From: Streptomyces albicerus
GTDB lineage: Bacteria > Actinomycetota > Actinomycetes > Streptomycetales > Streptomycetaceae
NCBI RefSeq assembly: GCF_008905045.1
Contig: NZ_VWMY01000002.1
Span: forward strand, 142,096 to 206,095
DNA: 64,000 bases
Reading direction: 5' to 3'
Part shown: positions 1 through 8,846 of the stretch, piece by piece
How the letters are laid out: each line of letters opens with the position of its first letter
Numbering within the stretch: the stretch's first letter is position 1
Notes under the pieces: model-generated
Database searches by the model: none
What the model was told of the DNA's origin: nothing
What the model saw: only the letters and a program-made list of their open reading frames with translations
Program-made: the position numbers and the translations under genes

Positions 1-74
1 CCAGCCGGCTGGAGGCTTGCCGTCCGTCCGGCCCGAGTCGGGCAGCAATGCCCCGTTTGCGGGTGGAGGAAACC

Positions 75-95
75 ATGAATCTGAGGATTCGCTGA
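75..95 (+). other. possible 6-codon leader ORF (MNLRIR)
   Basis: A GGAGGA ribosome binding site sits five bases before an ATG that opens a six-codon reading frame ending in TGA, about 85 bases upstream of the DUF1996 gene. The peptide shows no run of a single amino acid that would suggest attenuation. It may be chance, or a small translated leader. The rest of positions 1-179 shows no gene and no riboswitch I recognise. Confidence 0.2.
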
Positions 96-179
96 ACATT
101 CGGCGCCCGCATCCGTATCGGATAGAGCTTCGCCCACACCGGAAGTCTGTACGGCTCCGAGGACGTTCAGAGAGGCCTG

Positions 180-1664
180 ATGAGACGCAACACGCGCAAG
201 AGATCGAAGACCACCGTTCGGGCGGTGGGTGCTGCGGCCGCCCTGGCCCTGGGAGCCGGTGGACTCGTGGCGGCCAACATCTACGCCTCGGCCGACGAAA
301 CCGCCACGTCGAAGGGCTCGGCCCAGAACCAGCCGGTGGCGGCCGGATCCGCCACCATCGACTGCCCCGACGTCGGCCAGCAGTTGAAGGAGGTTCCCGC
401 CCAGGCCCGGCCCCAGGTCGACAAGGAGCTGGCCCTGCTCGACAAGCAGGTGTCCGAGGCCTACCAGCGCCTCTCCACTTCCCAGCGGGCGATTCAGCAG
501 GACGCCAACTTCGCACAGAACGCGATCGTGGGCCCGCTGAAGGACAAGCGGAAGGCGACGATCGACCGGATCGCCATCGCCATCGGCCGAGTGGCCGCCA
601 AGCCGCAGGGCCTTGAGGCCCTGGCGCCCTGTACGTTGCGCCCCACCGGTGACCAACCGGCCTCCGGCCAGCCCGCCTCCGGTCAGCCGGCCTCGGGCCA
701 GCCCACCGCCGGTCAGGGCGGCAACAACGGCAATGCCGGGCAAGCCGGTAACGGCCCCGTCGCCGCCGACTACGTGGACATCACCAAGGTCAAGCCCAAT
801 GTGAGCGCCCCGCGCAAGTCGGGGAAGGCCTCCACGGGCGCCTTCGCCACCAAGTGCGGTGTGAACGCCAACAAGCTCTACAACACCGACAACGTCATCG
901 TCGCGCCCGGTGTCACCAACGGCGCACACCACACCCACGACTACGTCGGCAACCAGGCCAACGACGCCTTCGCGAGCGACCAGGACTTCGCGGCCGCCAA
1001 GACCAGCTGCAAGAACCAGGGCGACAAGTCCTCGTACTACTGGCCGGTGCTGCGCCTGCAGGACGGCACCCAGGAGTTCGACGCGGGCCAGCAGGGCGGC
1101 GGCGCCGAGGGCAACACCGGCCGGATCCTGACGGCCGGCAGCTCCACGCTGAACTTCGTGGGCAGCCCGCGCGGCAAGGTGGTGGCGATGCCCAAGTTCC
1201 TGCGCATCATCACCGGTGACGCCAAGGCGCTCACCAACGGCACGGCCAACGCCAACGCCTCCTGGAGCTGCACCGGCTTCGAGAACAAGGTGCAGTTGAA
1301 GGACAAGTACCCGCTCTGCCCCAGGGGCAGTGACGTGGTGCGCTCCTTCAAGTTCCAGAGCTGCTGGGACGGCAAGAACATCGACAGCGCCAACCACCGT
1401 ACGCACGTGGCCTTCGCCGACGCGCGCGGCAACTGCCCGACCGGCTTCAAGGCCATTCCCCAGCTGGTGCATCGCCTGGTGTACGACGTGGACGCGCCCA
1501 GCGTGAAGGACAACGGCAAGACCCGTCCGTTCTTCGCCGTGGACGGCTTCCCCGAGCAGGCGCACAAGCCGGTCACCGACCACGACGACTTCATCAACGT
1601 CTTCAACGAGCGGCTGATGAACAAGATGGTCCAGTGCATCAACACCGGACGCAGGTGCAGCTGA
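180..1664 (+). CDS. secreted DUF1996 domain protein
   Basis: A 494-residue protein. The first 38 residues form a basic ([10 protein letters not shown]) then Ala/Leu/Gly-rich export signal. Residues about 60-145 are charged and predicted helical, followed by a low-complexity linker near residue 160 built from repeats of SGQPA and then Gly/Asn. The C-terminal two thirds match the DUF1996 family, including the hallmark HHTHD motif near residue 249 and scattered cysteines likely to form disulfides. DUF1996 proteins are extracellular and occur in actinobacteria and fungi. Their biochemical role is not settled, although some occur with polysaccharide-degrading proteins. The ATG at 180 is preceded by GAGAGG. 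The family call is firm, but function cannot be read from sequence. Confidence 0.85.
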   Translation: MRRNTRKRSKTTVRAVGAAAALALGAGGLVAANIYASADETATSKGSAQNQPVAAGSATIDCPDVGQQLKEVPAQARPQVDKELALLDKQVSEAYQRLSTSQRAIQQDANFAQNAIVGPLKDKRKATIDRIAIAIGRVAAKPQGLEALAPCTLRPTGDQPASGQPASGQPASGQPTAGQGGNNGNAGQAGNGPVAADYVDITKVKPNVSAPRKSGKASTGAFATKCGVNANKLYNTDNVIVAPGVTNGAHHTHDYVGNQANDAFASDQDFAAAKTSCKNQGDKSSYYWPVLRLQDGTQEFDAGQQGGGAEGNTGRILTAGSSTLNFVGSPRGKVVAMPKFLRIITGDAKALTNGTANANASWSCTGFENKVQLKDKYPLCPRGSDVVRSFKFQSCWDGKNIDSANHRTHVAFADARGNCPTGFKAIPQLVHRLVYDVDAPSVKDNGKTRPFFAVDGFPEQAHKPVTDHDDFINVFNERLMNKMVQCINTGRRCS

Positions 1665-1795
1665 GCTGAGCTGAACTGAATCCGAGTCCCGGGGTACCCG
1701 TCGGCCACATGCAGCGGGCACCCCGGGCATGCGCACCGGCCTGGCCGCGGTCCCCGGTGCGCTGTTCGGCCGGGTCGCCGGGACAGGGAGGACAC

Positions 1796-2140
1796 ATGGG
1801 CGGGAACGACCCGCACATCCATGTCGAGTCGAAGGTGGTCCACCGCGATGCCGCTGTCCGCAACCTGGTGGCATCCACGTTCGGTCTGGCCGGTGACCTG
1901 CCGAGTGTCGTCACTACTGGATGCGGGCTGCGGGTGCCGTATGCGATGACCTCTCCGCGTCCGGATCAGGTCACCTGCCTCGCCTGCCGTGAGCACGCGC
2001 GGGTCGAGCACCTGCGCTTCGCGGAGGAGGTCGAACGCTTGGGCGGTATGCCTGGATCGACCATTAGCGCCGGCCAGGCGAAGCTGGCCGCAGACAGGCA
2101 TCGCGACCTCGCGGAAGAGTTTTCCGACCCAGAGGGCTGA
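1796..2140 (+). CDS. small conserved hypothetical protein with CxxC
   Basis: A 114-residue protein starting at an ATG preceded by GGGAGGACAC; an upstream in-frame ATG at 1709 lacks a good ribosome binding site. It carries a Cys at about residue 43 and a CLAC (CxxC) pair near residue 60, followed by a charged helical region rich in Glu and Arg. The three cysteines with nearby histidines could bind zinc. Similar small proteins occur in Streptomyces, but I know no function. It follows the DUF1996 gene by 131 bases on the same strand. Confidence 0.6.
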   Translation: MGGNDPHIHVESKVVHRDAAVRNLVASTFGLAGDLPSVVTTGCGLRVPYAMTSPRPDQVTCLACREHARVEHLRFAEEVERLGGMPGSTISAGQAKLAADRHRDLAEEFSDPEG

Positions 2141-2217
2141 GCCGGTACCTGGCGCGACGACTTGGGAACGCACCCGCAGTTCCCCGGAGCCGCACAGCGG
2201 GGCTCATCGCCGATGTC

Positions 2218-3156
2218 TCACCCCGCGGCGCGGGCAAGTTCCCCGGTCGGCCGTCCGGCCAGCAGCCGCAGACACGCCACCGGCCGGTCCCGTACCGGTC
2301 GTCGGACGATCGAGGCGCCTCGGGCCGTCACCGACTCCAGTCGCTGATGGTGCAGGTCCAGGATGAAGCGCATCAGCCGCCGGTGCTCCGCGGGACAGAG
2401 GTCGAGAATCACGGCGGCCTCGCGGAGCGTGGCGCGCGCGGCCCCGGCGGTGGCCGAGATCAGCGCGCGGACCCCGGGCAGGTCGCGCCCCTTCTCAAGG
2501 TCGGAGCGCGTGATGCCGTACTGGTCGAGATCGCTGACGGGCAGGTAGAGGCGTCCGCCGCGCAGGTCCTCCGCCAGGTCGGTGAGGATGTCCGTGCGCT
2601 GGGCCGCGTCGGCGAACAGACGGCAACCGGCGGCGAATTCAGCACTGCCGCCGCCCGCGTGTGCCAGCCCCGAGGTGATCATCAGGAACGGCCAGGTGAG
2701 CTGCTCCACGTACCGCTGGTAGTCGGCCTCGGTGGCGAACCCGGAGAAGTCGAGGTCGATCCGCGCACCGTCCAGGTACGAGTCGACCCAGTGGCGCGGC
2801 AGTTCACGGGCCGACGCGGTGTGCAGGAACGCCCGCAGCAACGGATGCCGGGCACTCCCCGAACTCAGCGCCGCGCGCACCTGCTCGGCCCATACGTCAT
2901 AGCGCCGCGTACGTTCCTGGACCGTCCCCCGGTCGCAGACGTCATCGGTGAACGACGCGAACGCGTAACCGGCCAGCACATGCGGCTGGTGGGAGGCGGG
3001 TACGAGCAGCCGCACCGCCAGATATCCGGCCGGCTCCCTGCGCTGCATGAACCGCGCGACCTTCATGTAGTCGTCACGCAGAACGCCCTGGTGCGCTCCA
3101 GCCGCTTCCAGACAACTCCGCCAGGTCCGCACGCGTATCCCCCATGAGACAGCCAC
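2218..3156 (-). CDS. squalene/phytoene synthase family protein
   Basis: A 312-residue protein of the trans-prenyltransferase head-to-head class (squalene/phytoene synthases), which join two prenyl diphosphates. Both Asp-rich metal-binding motifs are visible: DDVCD near residue 70 and DLAED near residue 193, the latter followed by RGGRLYLP as in active family members. The GTG at 3156 is used as the start, but no strong ribosome binding site precedes it and an internal ATG at about residue 31 is possible. The gene is solitary: no desaturase, cyclase or prenyl transferase gene lies beside it, so the product cannot be named. A hopanoid- or carotenoid-related role is only one possibility. Confidence 0.75.
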   Translation of the reverse strand: MAVSWGIRVRTWRSCLEAAGAHQGVLRDDYMKVARFMQRREPAGYLAVRLLVPASHQPHVLAGYAFASFTDDVCDRGTVQERTRRYDVWAEQVRAALSSGSARHPLLRAFLHTASARELPRHWVDSYLDGARIDLDFSGFATEADYQRYVEQLTWPFLMITSGLAHAGGGSAEFAAGCRLFADAAQRTDILTDLAEDLRGGRLYLPVSDLDQYGITRSDLEKGRDLPGVRALISATAGAARATLREAAVILDLCPAEHRRLMRFILDLHHQRLESVTARGASIVRRPVRDRPVACLRLLAGRPTGELARAAG

Positions 3157-3261
3157 TTTTTACAACGAAAGGGACGCGCAGAGTATCAGCGGAGATCAGT
3201 CACGCTCGTCGAAGTCCAGGGTCTGGGCGGTCCGTTGGCGGAGGGCCCGCGATCCCAGCGG

Positions 3262-4239
3262 TCACCGGCGCCTGCGCAACGTGAACGCGGCGCCCGCCGT
3301 GATCAGCAGGCCCGCCGTACCGCCCGCGATGAGAGGCAGGGCCAGCGCCTGGCTTCCGTCGTCGCCGGAGTTGGCGGAGGAGACCGCCTCACCGGGGGCG
3401 TTGGTCACGTCGTCCGACGGTTTCACGGGGGCGCCGGTGACGTCGGCCGGGGACTCCGGGGGAGTGGGAGTGCCCGTGGCCTCCGCCGGGATGGACTTCG
3501 TCGGTGACTCCGCGGGCTCCTTCGCCGCAGAGCCGGAGCCGGAGCCCGAGCCGGCGGCGCCACCTTCCCCGGCACCGCCTTCCCCGGTCCCGCCCTCCCC
3601 GGCCCCGGCGTTTTCCGCCGCCCCGCCGAAGTCCACGTCCGAGCACGAGTAGTACGTGTCCGGCGTACTCGAGTTCTGCCAGATCGTGTACAGCAGATGG
3701 CGCCCGGTCCGGTCGGACGGCAGCTTGGCCCGGATCCGGTAGGCGCCGTTCACGAGCGCCGGGTCCGTGGCCGTCGCGAAGGGCTGGGACGGCAGGTCGG
3801 ACCACGTGAGCGGCTTCGTCGGGTCGTAGCCGTCCTTCGTCAGATACAGCTTGAACGTGCCCGTGTGCGGAATCGTCGACCGGTACGTGAGCGTCATGTC
3901 CGCCCCGGCGGTCATCCGCGTCGCCGGCCAGTCGGCGCGGGCCAGGTCCAGGCCCTGGTAGGCGGCGAGACCCCCGCTGCACAGCTTGCCGTCGGGGACG
4001 ACCTGCCGGTCCCGCCCGTTCACGCCCGCGAGGCGCAGGTTGTCGAAGGCGGCGACACCGGAGGCGACGGCCGCCCGGCAGGCCGCCGACTGCGCCTGCT
4101 GCCCGCCCGAGGGGGAGCAGGCCACCACCCGGCTGACCGGATCCGTCGGCGCCCCGTGCGCTGCGGCGGGCCCTGCTGCCCACACCGTGAGCAGGAGCGG
4201 CGCCGTCCCGAGGAGGGCGGCGGTGCGGTATGCGGTCAT
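3262..4239 (-). CDS. AA10 lytic polysaccharide monooxygenase, C-terminally membrane-anchored
   Basis: A 325-residue protein. Residues 1-27 are a signal peptide. Cleavage after Ala27 would expose His28 (HGAPTDP) as the mature N-terminus, the essential first half of the copper histidine brace; the second histidine is His125 in the IPHTG motif. The catalytic domain ends near residue 200 (YYSCSDVDFGG). A Gly/Glu/Ser repeat and a Pro/Thr-rich linker follow, then a hydrophobic segment at about 295-320 and an Arg-rich tail, so the enzyme should be displayed on the cell surface rather than released. AA10 enzymes cut chitin or cellulose oxidatively. The ATG at 4239 has an AAGGAGG site; an in-frame upstream ATG lacks one. 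Confidence 0.88.
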   Translation of the reverse strand: MTAYRTAALLGTAPLLLTVWAAGPAAAHGAPTDPVSRVVACSPSGGQQAQSAACRAAVASGVAAFDNLRLAGVNGRDRQVVPDGKLCSGGLAAYQGLDLARADWPATRMTAGADMTLTYRSTIPHTGTFKLYLTKDGYDPTKPLTWSDLPSQPFATATDPALVNGAYRIRAKLPSDRTGRHLLYTIWQNSSTPDTYYSCSDVDFGGAAENAGAGEGGTGEGGAGEGGAAGSGSGSGSAAKEPAESPTKSIPAEATGTPTPPESPADVTGAPVKPSDDVTNAPGEAVSSANSGDDGSQALALPLIAGGTAGLLITAGAAFTLRRRR

Positions 4240-4378
4240 GGGTCGGGTTCCTCCTTGCACGGCATACGGGTCGGGCCCGCTGTCCCTGAAGTACGGCAAA
4301 CGCACGAGGCCCGTTCAACACCCCCCGTACGGGCCATCAATACGCGCCGCTCCCCGCCCGCCCCGCTGGAATGGACCC

Positions 4379-5059
4379 GTGACCGCGCCCCCGGACGACT
4401 GCCTCGCGCGCAACGAGTGGATCTGCGGCGAATACCTGAGCACCCGCCGCGAGATCCTCCTCGACGCGGTCGGCCAGCACCTCCAGCTGACGGCGCTCTC
4501 CGTCCTCATCGGCCTGGCCGTCGCCGTGCCCCTGGCCGTGCTGGCGCGCCGCTGGGCCTTGACGGCCGGACCGGTGCTCGCCGTGACGACGGTCCTCTAC
4601 ACGATCCCGTCGCTGGCCATGTTCTCGCTGCTCCTGCCGGTGTACGGGCTGTCGGCGGCCCTCGTCGTCGCCGGCCTCGTCCTGTACTCGCTGACCCTGC
4701 TCGTACGGAACCTCCTGGCCGGACTGCGTGCCGTACCCGAGGAGACCCGGCAGGCGGCCCGCGGCATGGGATACGGGCCCATCAGGCTGCTCCTCACCGT
4801 GGAGCTGCCGCTTGCCCTGCCCGCCGCGATGGCCGGGCTGCGGATCGCCACCGTATCGGCGGTGTCCCTGGCCACGGTCGGCGCGATCGTCGGCTTCGGA
4901 GGTCTCGGCAACCTCATCTACGCGGGTATGAACACCTACTTCAAGGCCCAGGTCCTCACCGCGTCCGTGCTGTGCGTCGTCATCGCGGTCGCCGCCGACC
5001 TGCTGCTGCTCGGCGTGCAGTGGCTGATCACCCCCTGGACGAGGGCGAAGCGCGGATGA
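4379..5059 (+). CDS. glycine betaine/choline-type ABC transporter permease
   Basis: A 226-residue integral membrane permease of the OpuB/OpuC (ProW) class. It has about five hydrophobic segments and the typical EAA-loop region (VPEETRQAARGMGYGPIRLL) that contacts the ATPase. The start is taken at GTG 4379, which puts the first membrane segment near residue 35; an in-frame extension further upstream runs into the LPMO promoter and looks non-coding. Its stop overlaps the ATG of the second permease (ATGA), indicating translational coupling. It is divergent from the LPMO gene. Substrate specificity (betaine, choline, carnitine or ectoine) cannot be decided from the permease. Confidence 0.85.
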   Translation: MTAPPDDCLARNEWICGEYLSTRREILLDAVGQHLQLTALSVLIGLAVAVPLAVLARRWALTAGPVLAVTTVLYTIPSLAMFSLLLPVYGLSAALVVAGLVLYSLTLLVRNLLAGLRAVPEETRQAARGMGYGPIRLLLTVELPLALPAAMAGLRIATVSAVSLATVGAIVGFGGLGNLIYAGMNTYFKAQVLTASVLCVVIAVAADLLLLGVQWLITPWTRAKRG

Positions 5060-5715
5060 AGACCCTGACCGACGCCTGGGACTGGCTCACCGCGCACTGG
5101 GCGGGCGACGACGGCATCTGGCACCGGCTCACCCAGCATCTCGTGCTGACCGTGGTCTGCCTCGTCATCAGCTGTCTGATCGCGCTGCCGGTCGGCCTCG
5201 TCCTCGGCCACCTCGGCAAGGGCGGAGCGCTCGCCGTCAACATTTCGAACGTCGGCCGCGCCGTGCCCACCTTCGCCGTCCTCGTCCTGCTCCTGCTCAC
5301 CCCCATCGGGAAGTGGGGCGAGGGCCCGACCGTCGTCGCGCTCGTCCTGTTCGCCGTGCCACCGCTGCTCACCAACGCATACGTCGGGATGCGCGAGGTC
5401 GACCGCGACGTCGTACGGGCGGCGCGCGGGATGGGGATGACCGGGCGGCAGATGCTCTGGCGGGTCGAGGTGCCCCTCGCGACCCCGATGATCCTCAACG
5501 GGGTGCGCATCGCGGCCGTGCAGCTCGTCGCCACCGCCACGATCGCCGCGCTCGCGGGCGGCGGCGGACTCGGGCGGATCATCACCGCCGGATTCAACCT
5601 CGCGAGTACGCCGCAGGTCGTCGCCGGTGCCGTCCTGGTGGCCGTCTTCGCGCTGCTCGTCGAAGGCCTCTTCGAGACGGCCGAACGCCTGGCGCCCAAG
5701 AGAGGCTCGCGATGA
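5056..5715 (+). CDS. glycine betaine/choline-type ABC transporter permease (second)
   Basis: A 219-residue membrane protein homologous to the preceding permease, again with an EAA loop (DRDVVRAARGMGMTGRQML) followed by GGGGLGRIITAGFNL typical of OpuBD/ProW proteins. The ATG at 5056 overlaps the upstream stop and the ATG of the next gene overlaps its own stop, so the three genes form one tightly coupled operon of permease, permease and binding protein. It should form the heterodimeric channel with the first permease in the cytoplasmic membrane. Confidence 0.87.
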   Translation: MKTLTDAWDWLTAHWAGDDGIWHRLTQHLVLTVVCLVISCLIALPVGLVLGHLGKGGALAVNISNVGRAVPTFAVLVLLLLTPIGKWGEGPTVVALVLFAVPPLLTNAYVGMREVDRDVVRAARGMGMTGRQMLWRVEVPLATPMILNGVRIAAVQLVATATIAALAGGGGLGRIITAGFNLASTPQVVAGAVLVAVFALLVEGLFETAERLAPKRGSR

Positions 5716-6662
5716 GGCGGCGCCTCGCCCTCACGGGCCTAGCCCTCGCGGGCCTCGCCCTGCTGACCGGCTGCGCCTCCGGCCCGTCCCTGGAGATGCG
5801 TGGCGAGGTCACCGCACCGCCCGGCGACAGCAAGCACCTGACCATCGGCTCGGCCGGCTTCACCGAGAGCGATCTGCTGGCCACCATGTATTCGCTGTTG
5901 CTGAACCAGGCCGGCTACCGGACGTCGACGCTCACCGTCGCCAACCGCGAACTGTACGAACCCGCCCTGGAATCGGGGCAGATCGACGTCGTCGCCGAGT
6001 ACGCGGCCACCTTCGCGGACTGGCTCAACGCCAAGACCAACGGAGCGAACGCACCCGCTGTCGGTTCGCCCGACCTGGACACCACGATGAAGGCGCTGCG
6101 GAAGCTGGCCACTCCGCGCGGCCTCACAGTCCTGAACCCCGGCAGGGCAGTTGACCAGAACGCCTTCGCGGTGACCGGTGCGTACGCGCGGCAGCACGGT
6201 CTCAGAACACTGAGCGACCTGGGGAGGTCCGGCCTGGGGGTACGGCTCGCGGCGGGCGACGAGTGCGTGCAACGGCCGTACTGCGAACCGGGGTTGAAGA
6301 AGACGTACGGCATCGACATCACCGGCGTCGACCCCAAGGGCGTCGGCACCACGCAGGCGAAGCGGGCCGTGCAGAACGGCCAGGACCAGATGGTGCTGAC
6401 CACCACCACGGACGCGACGCTGAGCGACTTCGGCCTCGTCCTCCTCGCCGACGACAAGCACCTGCAGAACGCCGACTACATCGTGCCGGTCGTCAACAGG
6501 TCCCGGGCGGGAGGCGAGGGCGTCACCAAGGCCCTGGGCAGGCTCAACGACGTACTCACCACCGCCGACCTGGCGTCCATGAACCGGCAGGTCGACAGCT
6601 GGCGGCGACTGCCGGAGGACGTGGCGCGTACGTATCTGGAGGACAAGGGCCTGCTGAAGTGA
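5712..6662 (+). CDS. betaine/choline-type substrate-binding lipoprotein
   Basis: A 316-residue lipoprotein of the OpuAC/ProX/OpuBC class. The signal ends in the lipobox LLTGC with the acylated Cys at residue 21. The mature domain begins with LTIGSAGFTESDLLA and contains DVVAEYAATFADWL, as expected for quaternary-amine binding proteins, whose ligand is held by aromatic residues. It is the last gene of the permease operon (ATGA overlap with the upstream gene). The cognate ATPase is not in the operon; the only candidate in the window is encoded at 7670-8824 on the other strand. Confidence 0.88.
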   Translation: MRRRLALTGLALAGLALLTGCASGPSLEMRGEVTAPPGDSKHLTIGSAGFTESDLLATMYSLLLNQAGYRTSTLTVANRELYEPALESGQIDVVAEYAATFADWLNAKTNGANAPAVGSPDLDTTMKALRKLATPRGLTVLNPGRAVDQNAFAVTGAYARQHGLRTLSDLGRSGLGVRLAAGDECVQRPYCEPGLKKTYGIDITGVDPKGVGTTQAKRAVQNGQDQMVLTTTTDATLSDFGLVLLADDKHLQNADYIVPVVNRSRAGGEGVTKALGRLNDVLTTADLASMNRQVDSWRRLPEDVARTYLEDKGLLK

Positions 6663-6740
6663 CGGTTCCGCGACGACGGTGACCGTACTGGTGCGGCGGC
6701 GCGGCTTCCCGGTGGGGAACGGCGCCGGTACACGTGTCTC

Positions 6741-7703
6741 ATGAAGGACAACGGGGGAGACCACCGCACCCGGTGGCAGAGAATGTGCGAAGCGATAGAA
6801 GGGGCGAGCACCGATCCGAAGCCCCAGGGGCTGATCGACAGTGTGGAGCCCGAATCCAGGCAGGACTACACGCAGTTCAGCAAGGTGTATCCGAAGCAGC
6901 AACTACAGCTCCAGTACCTCTACGGCGCGGCACAACGCGCCTTCGAGGAGCGGACCAGGGAGTCGCTGAAGATCACGGTGGAGTGCGTGCTGCGGGACGT
7001 CCTGCGCGACCGGCGGCTGTACGACGCACCGGGCGACCAGGACCTGGGCGACTACCTGGACGACGAGATCGACGGCATACGCGCGCGGCTCGGCCAGGAC
7101 GACGCGGTGGCCGTCAGCCGTGGCCTCAACTTCGGGCTCGGCCTCGGCGCGGTGTTCAGCGTGCTGTTACTGGGCCTGCCGCTCCTCGCCGGTGTGAAGG
7201 CACTCGGCCTGGCCGACGTCACGCTGAACTGCACCGACCGCTGGAGCCTGATGGGAGCCTTCGTCTGCGGGGGCGTCGGCGCGTTCGGGTCGACGCTCAG
7301 CGTGCTGCTCAGGGTCCGCAGCAGTGAGGAGGTGGCACGGCGACAGACCAACGGGCACAAGGCCGCCGTCGTCCCCGCCCAGGTGTCCCGCAGCATGCGC
7401 CACGAAGGCGTCTACCGCGTGTTCGTCGGCTGGATCCTCGCCCTGGCCGTCTACTTCCTGCTCAGCGCCGGCTGGGTCACGGTGATCGACATACCGGCCA
7501 CCACCGACGAGATCTGCGCCACGAACGCGGCAGCGGCGTCCAAGGGCACCGCCTTCTGGGGGTTCTGGTGCGCGGTCGGCTTCCTGGCCGGCTTCAACGA
7601 GCGCTGGGCCTTCGGCCTCCTCGACCGCCCGGGCAGCCGGACGGGGCGCGCGGCACCGTCGCGCAAGCGTCAGGCGTCCGCAACCGAGTCGAACTCCACC
7701 TGA
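6741..7703 (+). CDS. hypothetical membrane protein
   Basis: A 320-residue protein with no family I recognise. The N-terminal 110 residues are hydrophilic and charged, probably a cytoplasmic helical domain. Four hydrophobic segments follow at roughly 125-148, 165-190, 215-240 and 262-282, with an Arg/Lys-rich C-terminal tail. Its last 34 bases overlap the 3' end of the convergent ABC ATPase gene. It lies between the transporter permease operon and the ATPase gene, but nothing in the sequence ties it to transport. Confidence 0.7.
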   Translation: MKDNGGDHRTRWQRMCEAIEGASTDPKPQGLIDSVEPESRQDYTQFSKVYPKQQLQLQYLYGAAQRAFEERTRESLKITVECVLRDVLRDRRLYDAPGDQDLGDYLDDEIDGIRARLGQDDAVAVSRGLNFGLGLGAVFSVLLLGLPLLAGVKALGLADVTLNCTDRWSLMGAFVCGGVGAFGSTLSVLLRVRSSEEVARRQTNGHKAAVVPAQVSRSMRHEGVYRVFVGWILALAVYFLLSAGWVTVIDIPATTDEICATNAAAASKGTAFWGFWCAVGFLAGFNERWAFGLLDRPGSRTGRAAPSRKRQASATESNST

Positions 7704-8824
7704 CCCCGTGCCACGCCCCGCGCGTCCGCGTCCACCGACCGTCGCAACGCCTCGTGCAGCTTCGTCGGAGTCAGTACGCCCAGGAAGTGCGCCCCGTCCA
7801 GCACGGCCACCCACCCCGCGTCGTGCTGGAGCATCACACCGAAGGCCTGCTTCAGCGGGGAGCCCACCGGAACCCAGGAGTTCATGCGGTGGGCGAGGTC
7901 GCCGACCGTGCCGCCCGCGGCGAGCTCGTCGACGCCCACCCAGCCGTGCAGATCGCCGCCGGAGTCGAGGACGACCGCCCAGCGTGAGCCCTCCGCGTGC
8001 AGTCGGGCGGCGGCCCGCTCGGCGGGCTCGTCGAGCCGCGCGACCGGCGGCTGCTCCAGGTCGTCGGGCTCGATCTCGGTGACCGACAGCCGCTTCAACC
8101 CTCGGTCGGCGCCCACGAACTCGGCCACGTACGGGGTCGCCGGGGTGCCCAGCACCGCCCCGGGCGTGTCGAACTGCTCGATGCGGCCCTGCCCGTACAC
8201 CGCGATGCGGTCGCCGAGCCGTACGGCCTCCTCGATGTCGTGCGTGACCAGCAGCACCGTCTTGCGCACGGCGGCCTGCATCCGCAGGAACTCGTCCTGC
8301 AACTGCTCCCGCACCACCGGGTCGACCGCGCCGAACGGCTCGTCCATCAGCAGCACGGGCGGGTCGGCGGCCAGCGCCCGCGCCACGCCGACACGCTGGC
8401 GCTGACCTCCCGACAGCTGGTCCGGATAGCGCGAGCCGAACGTCTTCGGGTCCAGGCCCACCAGCTCGAGCAGCTCGGCGGCCCGCGCCCGGGCCTTCGC
8501 CTTCTTCCAGCCCACGAGTGACGGCACGGTCGCCGTGTTGTCGAGGATCGTCCGGTGCGGGAACAGGCCGACCTGCTGGATGACGTAACCGATCCGGCGC
8601 CGCAACCGCACGGGATCCACCGCCGCGATGTCCTCGCCGCCCACGAGGATCCGTCCGGACGTCGGCTCGATCAGCCGGTTCACCATCATCATGGTCGTGG
8701 TCTTGCCGCAACCGGAGGGGCCCACGAGCGTGACGAGTTCACCCTCGGGCACCTCGAACGAGAGCCCGTCCACGGCCGTCGTGCCGTCCGGATACCGCTT
8801 GGTGACCTGCTCGAACCGGATCAT
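7670..8824 (-). CDS. glycine betaine-type ABC transporter ATP-binding protein with CBS domains
   Basis: A 384-residue ATPase of the OpuA/OpuB/ProV class. It shows Walker A GPSGCGKTT (about residue 36), Q-loop VIQQVGLFP, signature LSGGQRQRVG (about residue 138), Walker B VLLMDEPFGAVD and the H-loop LVTHD. The C-terminal 130 residues form a CBS-domain pair, which in this class senses ionic strength or nucleotides and gates osmolyte uptake. It presumably powers the permeases encoded at 4379-5715, although it lies on the opposite strand. It starts only 22 bases after lutC ends on the same strand, so it may be read partly from the lut operon. Confidence 0.88.
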   Translation of the reverse strand: MIRFEQVTKRYPDGTTAVDGLSFEVPEGELVTLVGPSGCGKTTTMMMVNRLIEPTSGRILVGGEDIAAVDPVRLRRRIGYVIQQVGLFPHRTILDNTATVPSLVGWKKAKARARAAELLELVGLDPKTFGSRYPDQLSGGQRQRVGVARALAADPPVLLMDEPFGAVDPVVREQLQDEFLRMQAAVRKTVLLVTHDIEEAVRLGDRIAVYGQGRIEQFDTPGAVLGTPATPYVAEFVGADRGLKRLSVTEIEPDDLEQPPVARLDEPAERAAARLHAEGSRWAVVLDSGGDLHGWVGVDELAAGGTVGDLAHRMNSWVPVGSPLKQAFGVMLQHDAGWVAVLDGAHFLGVLTPTKLHEALRRSVDADARGVARGQVEFDSVADA

Positions 8825-8846
8825 GACCTCACGCTAACCGCGAGGG

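Noticed and set aside
1..179. Leader of the DUF1996 gene considered as a c-di-AMP or cobalamin riboswitch
   Set aside because: None of the conserved core sequences of those riboswitches could be matched by eye.
17..616. A 199-codon frame overlapping the start of the DUF1996 gene
   Set aside because: It is Arg/Gly/Pro-rich out-of-phase reading of the secreted protein gene with no ribosome binding site.
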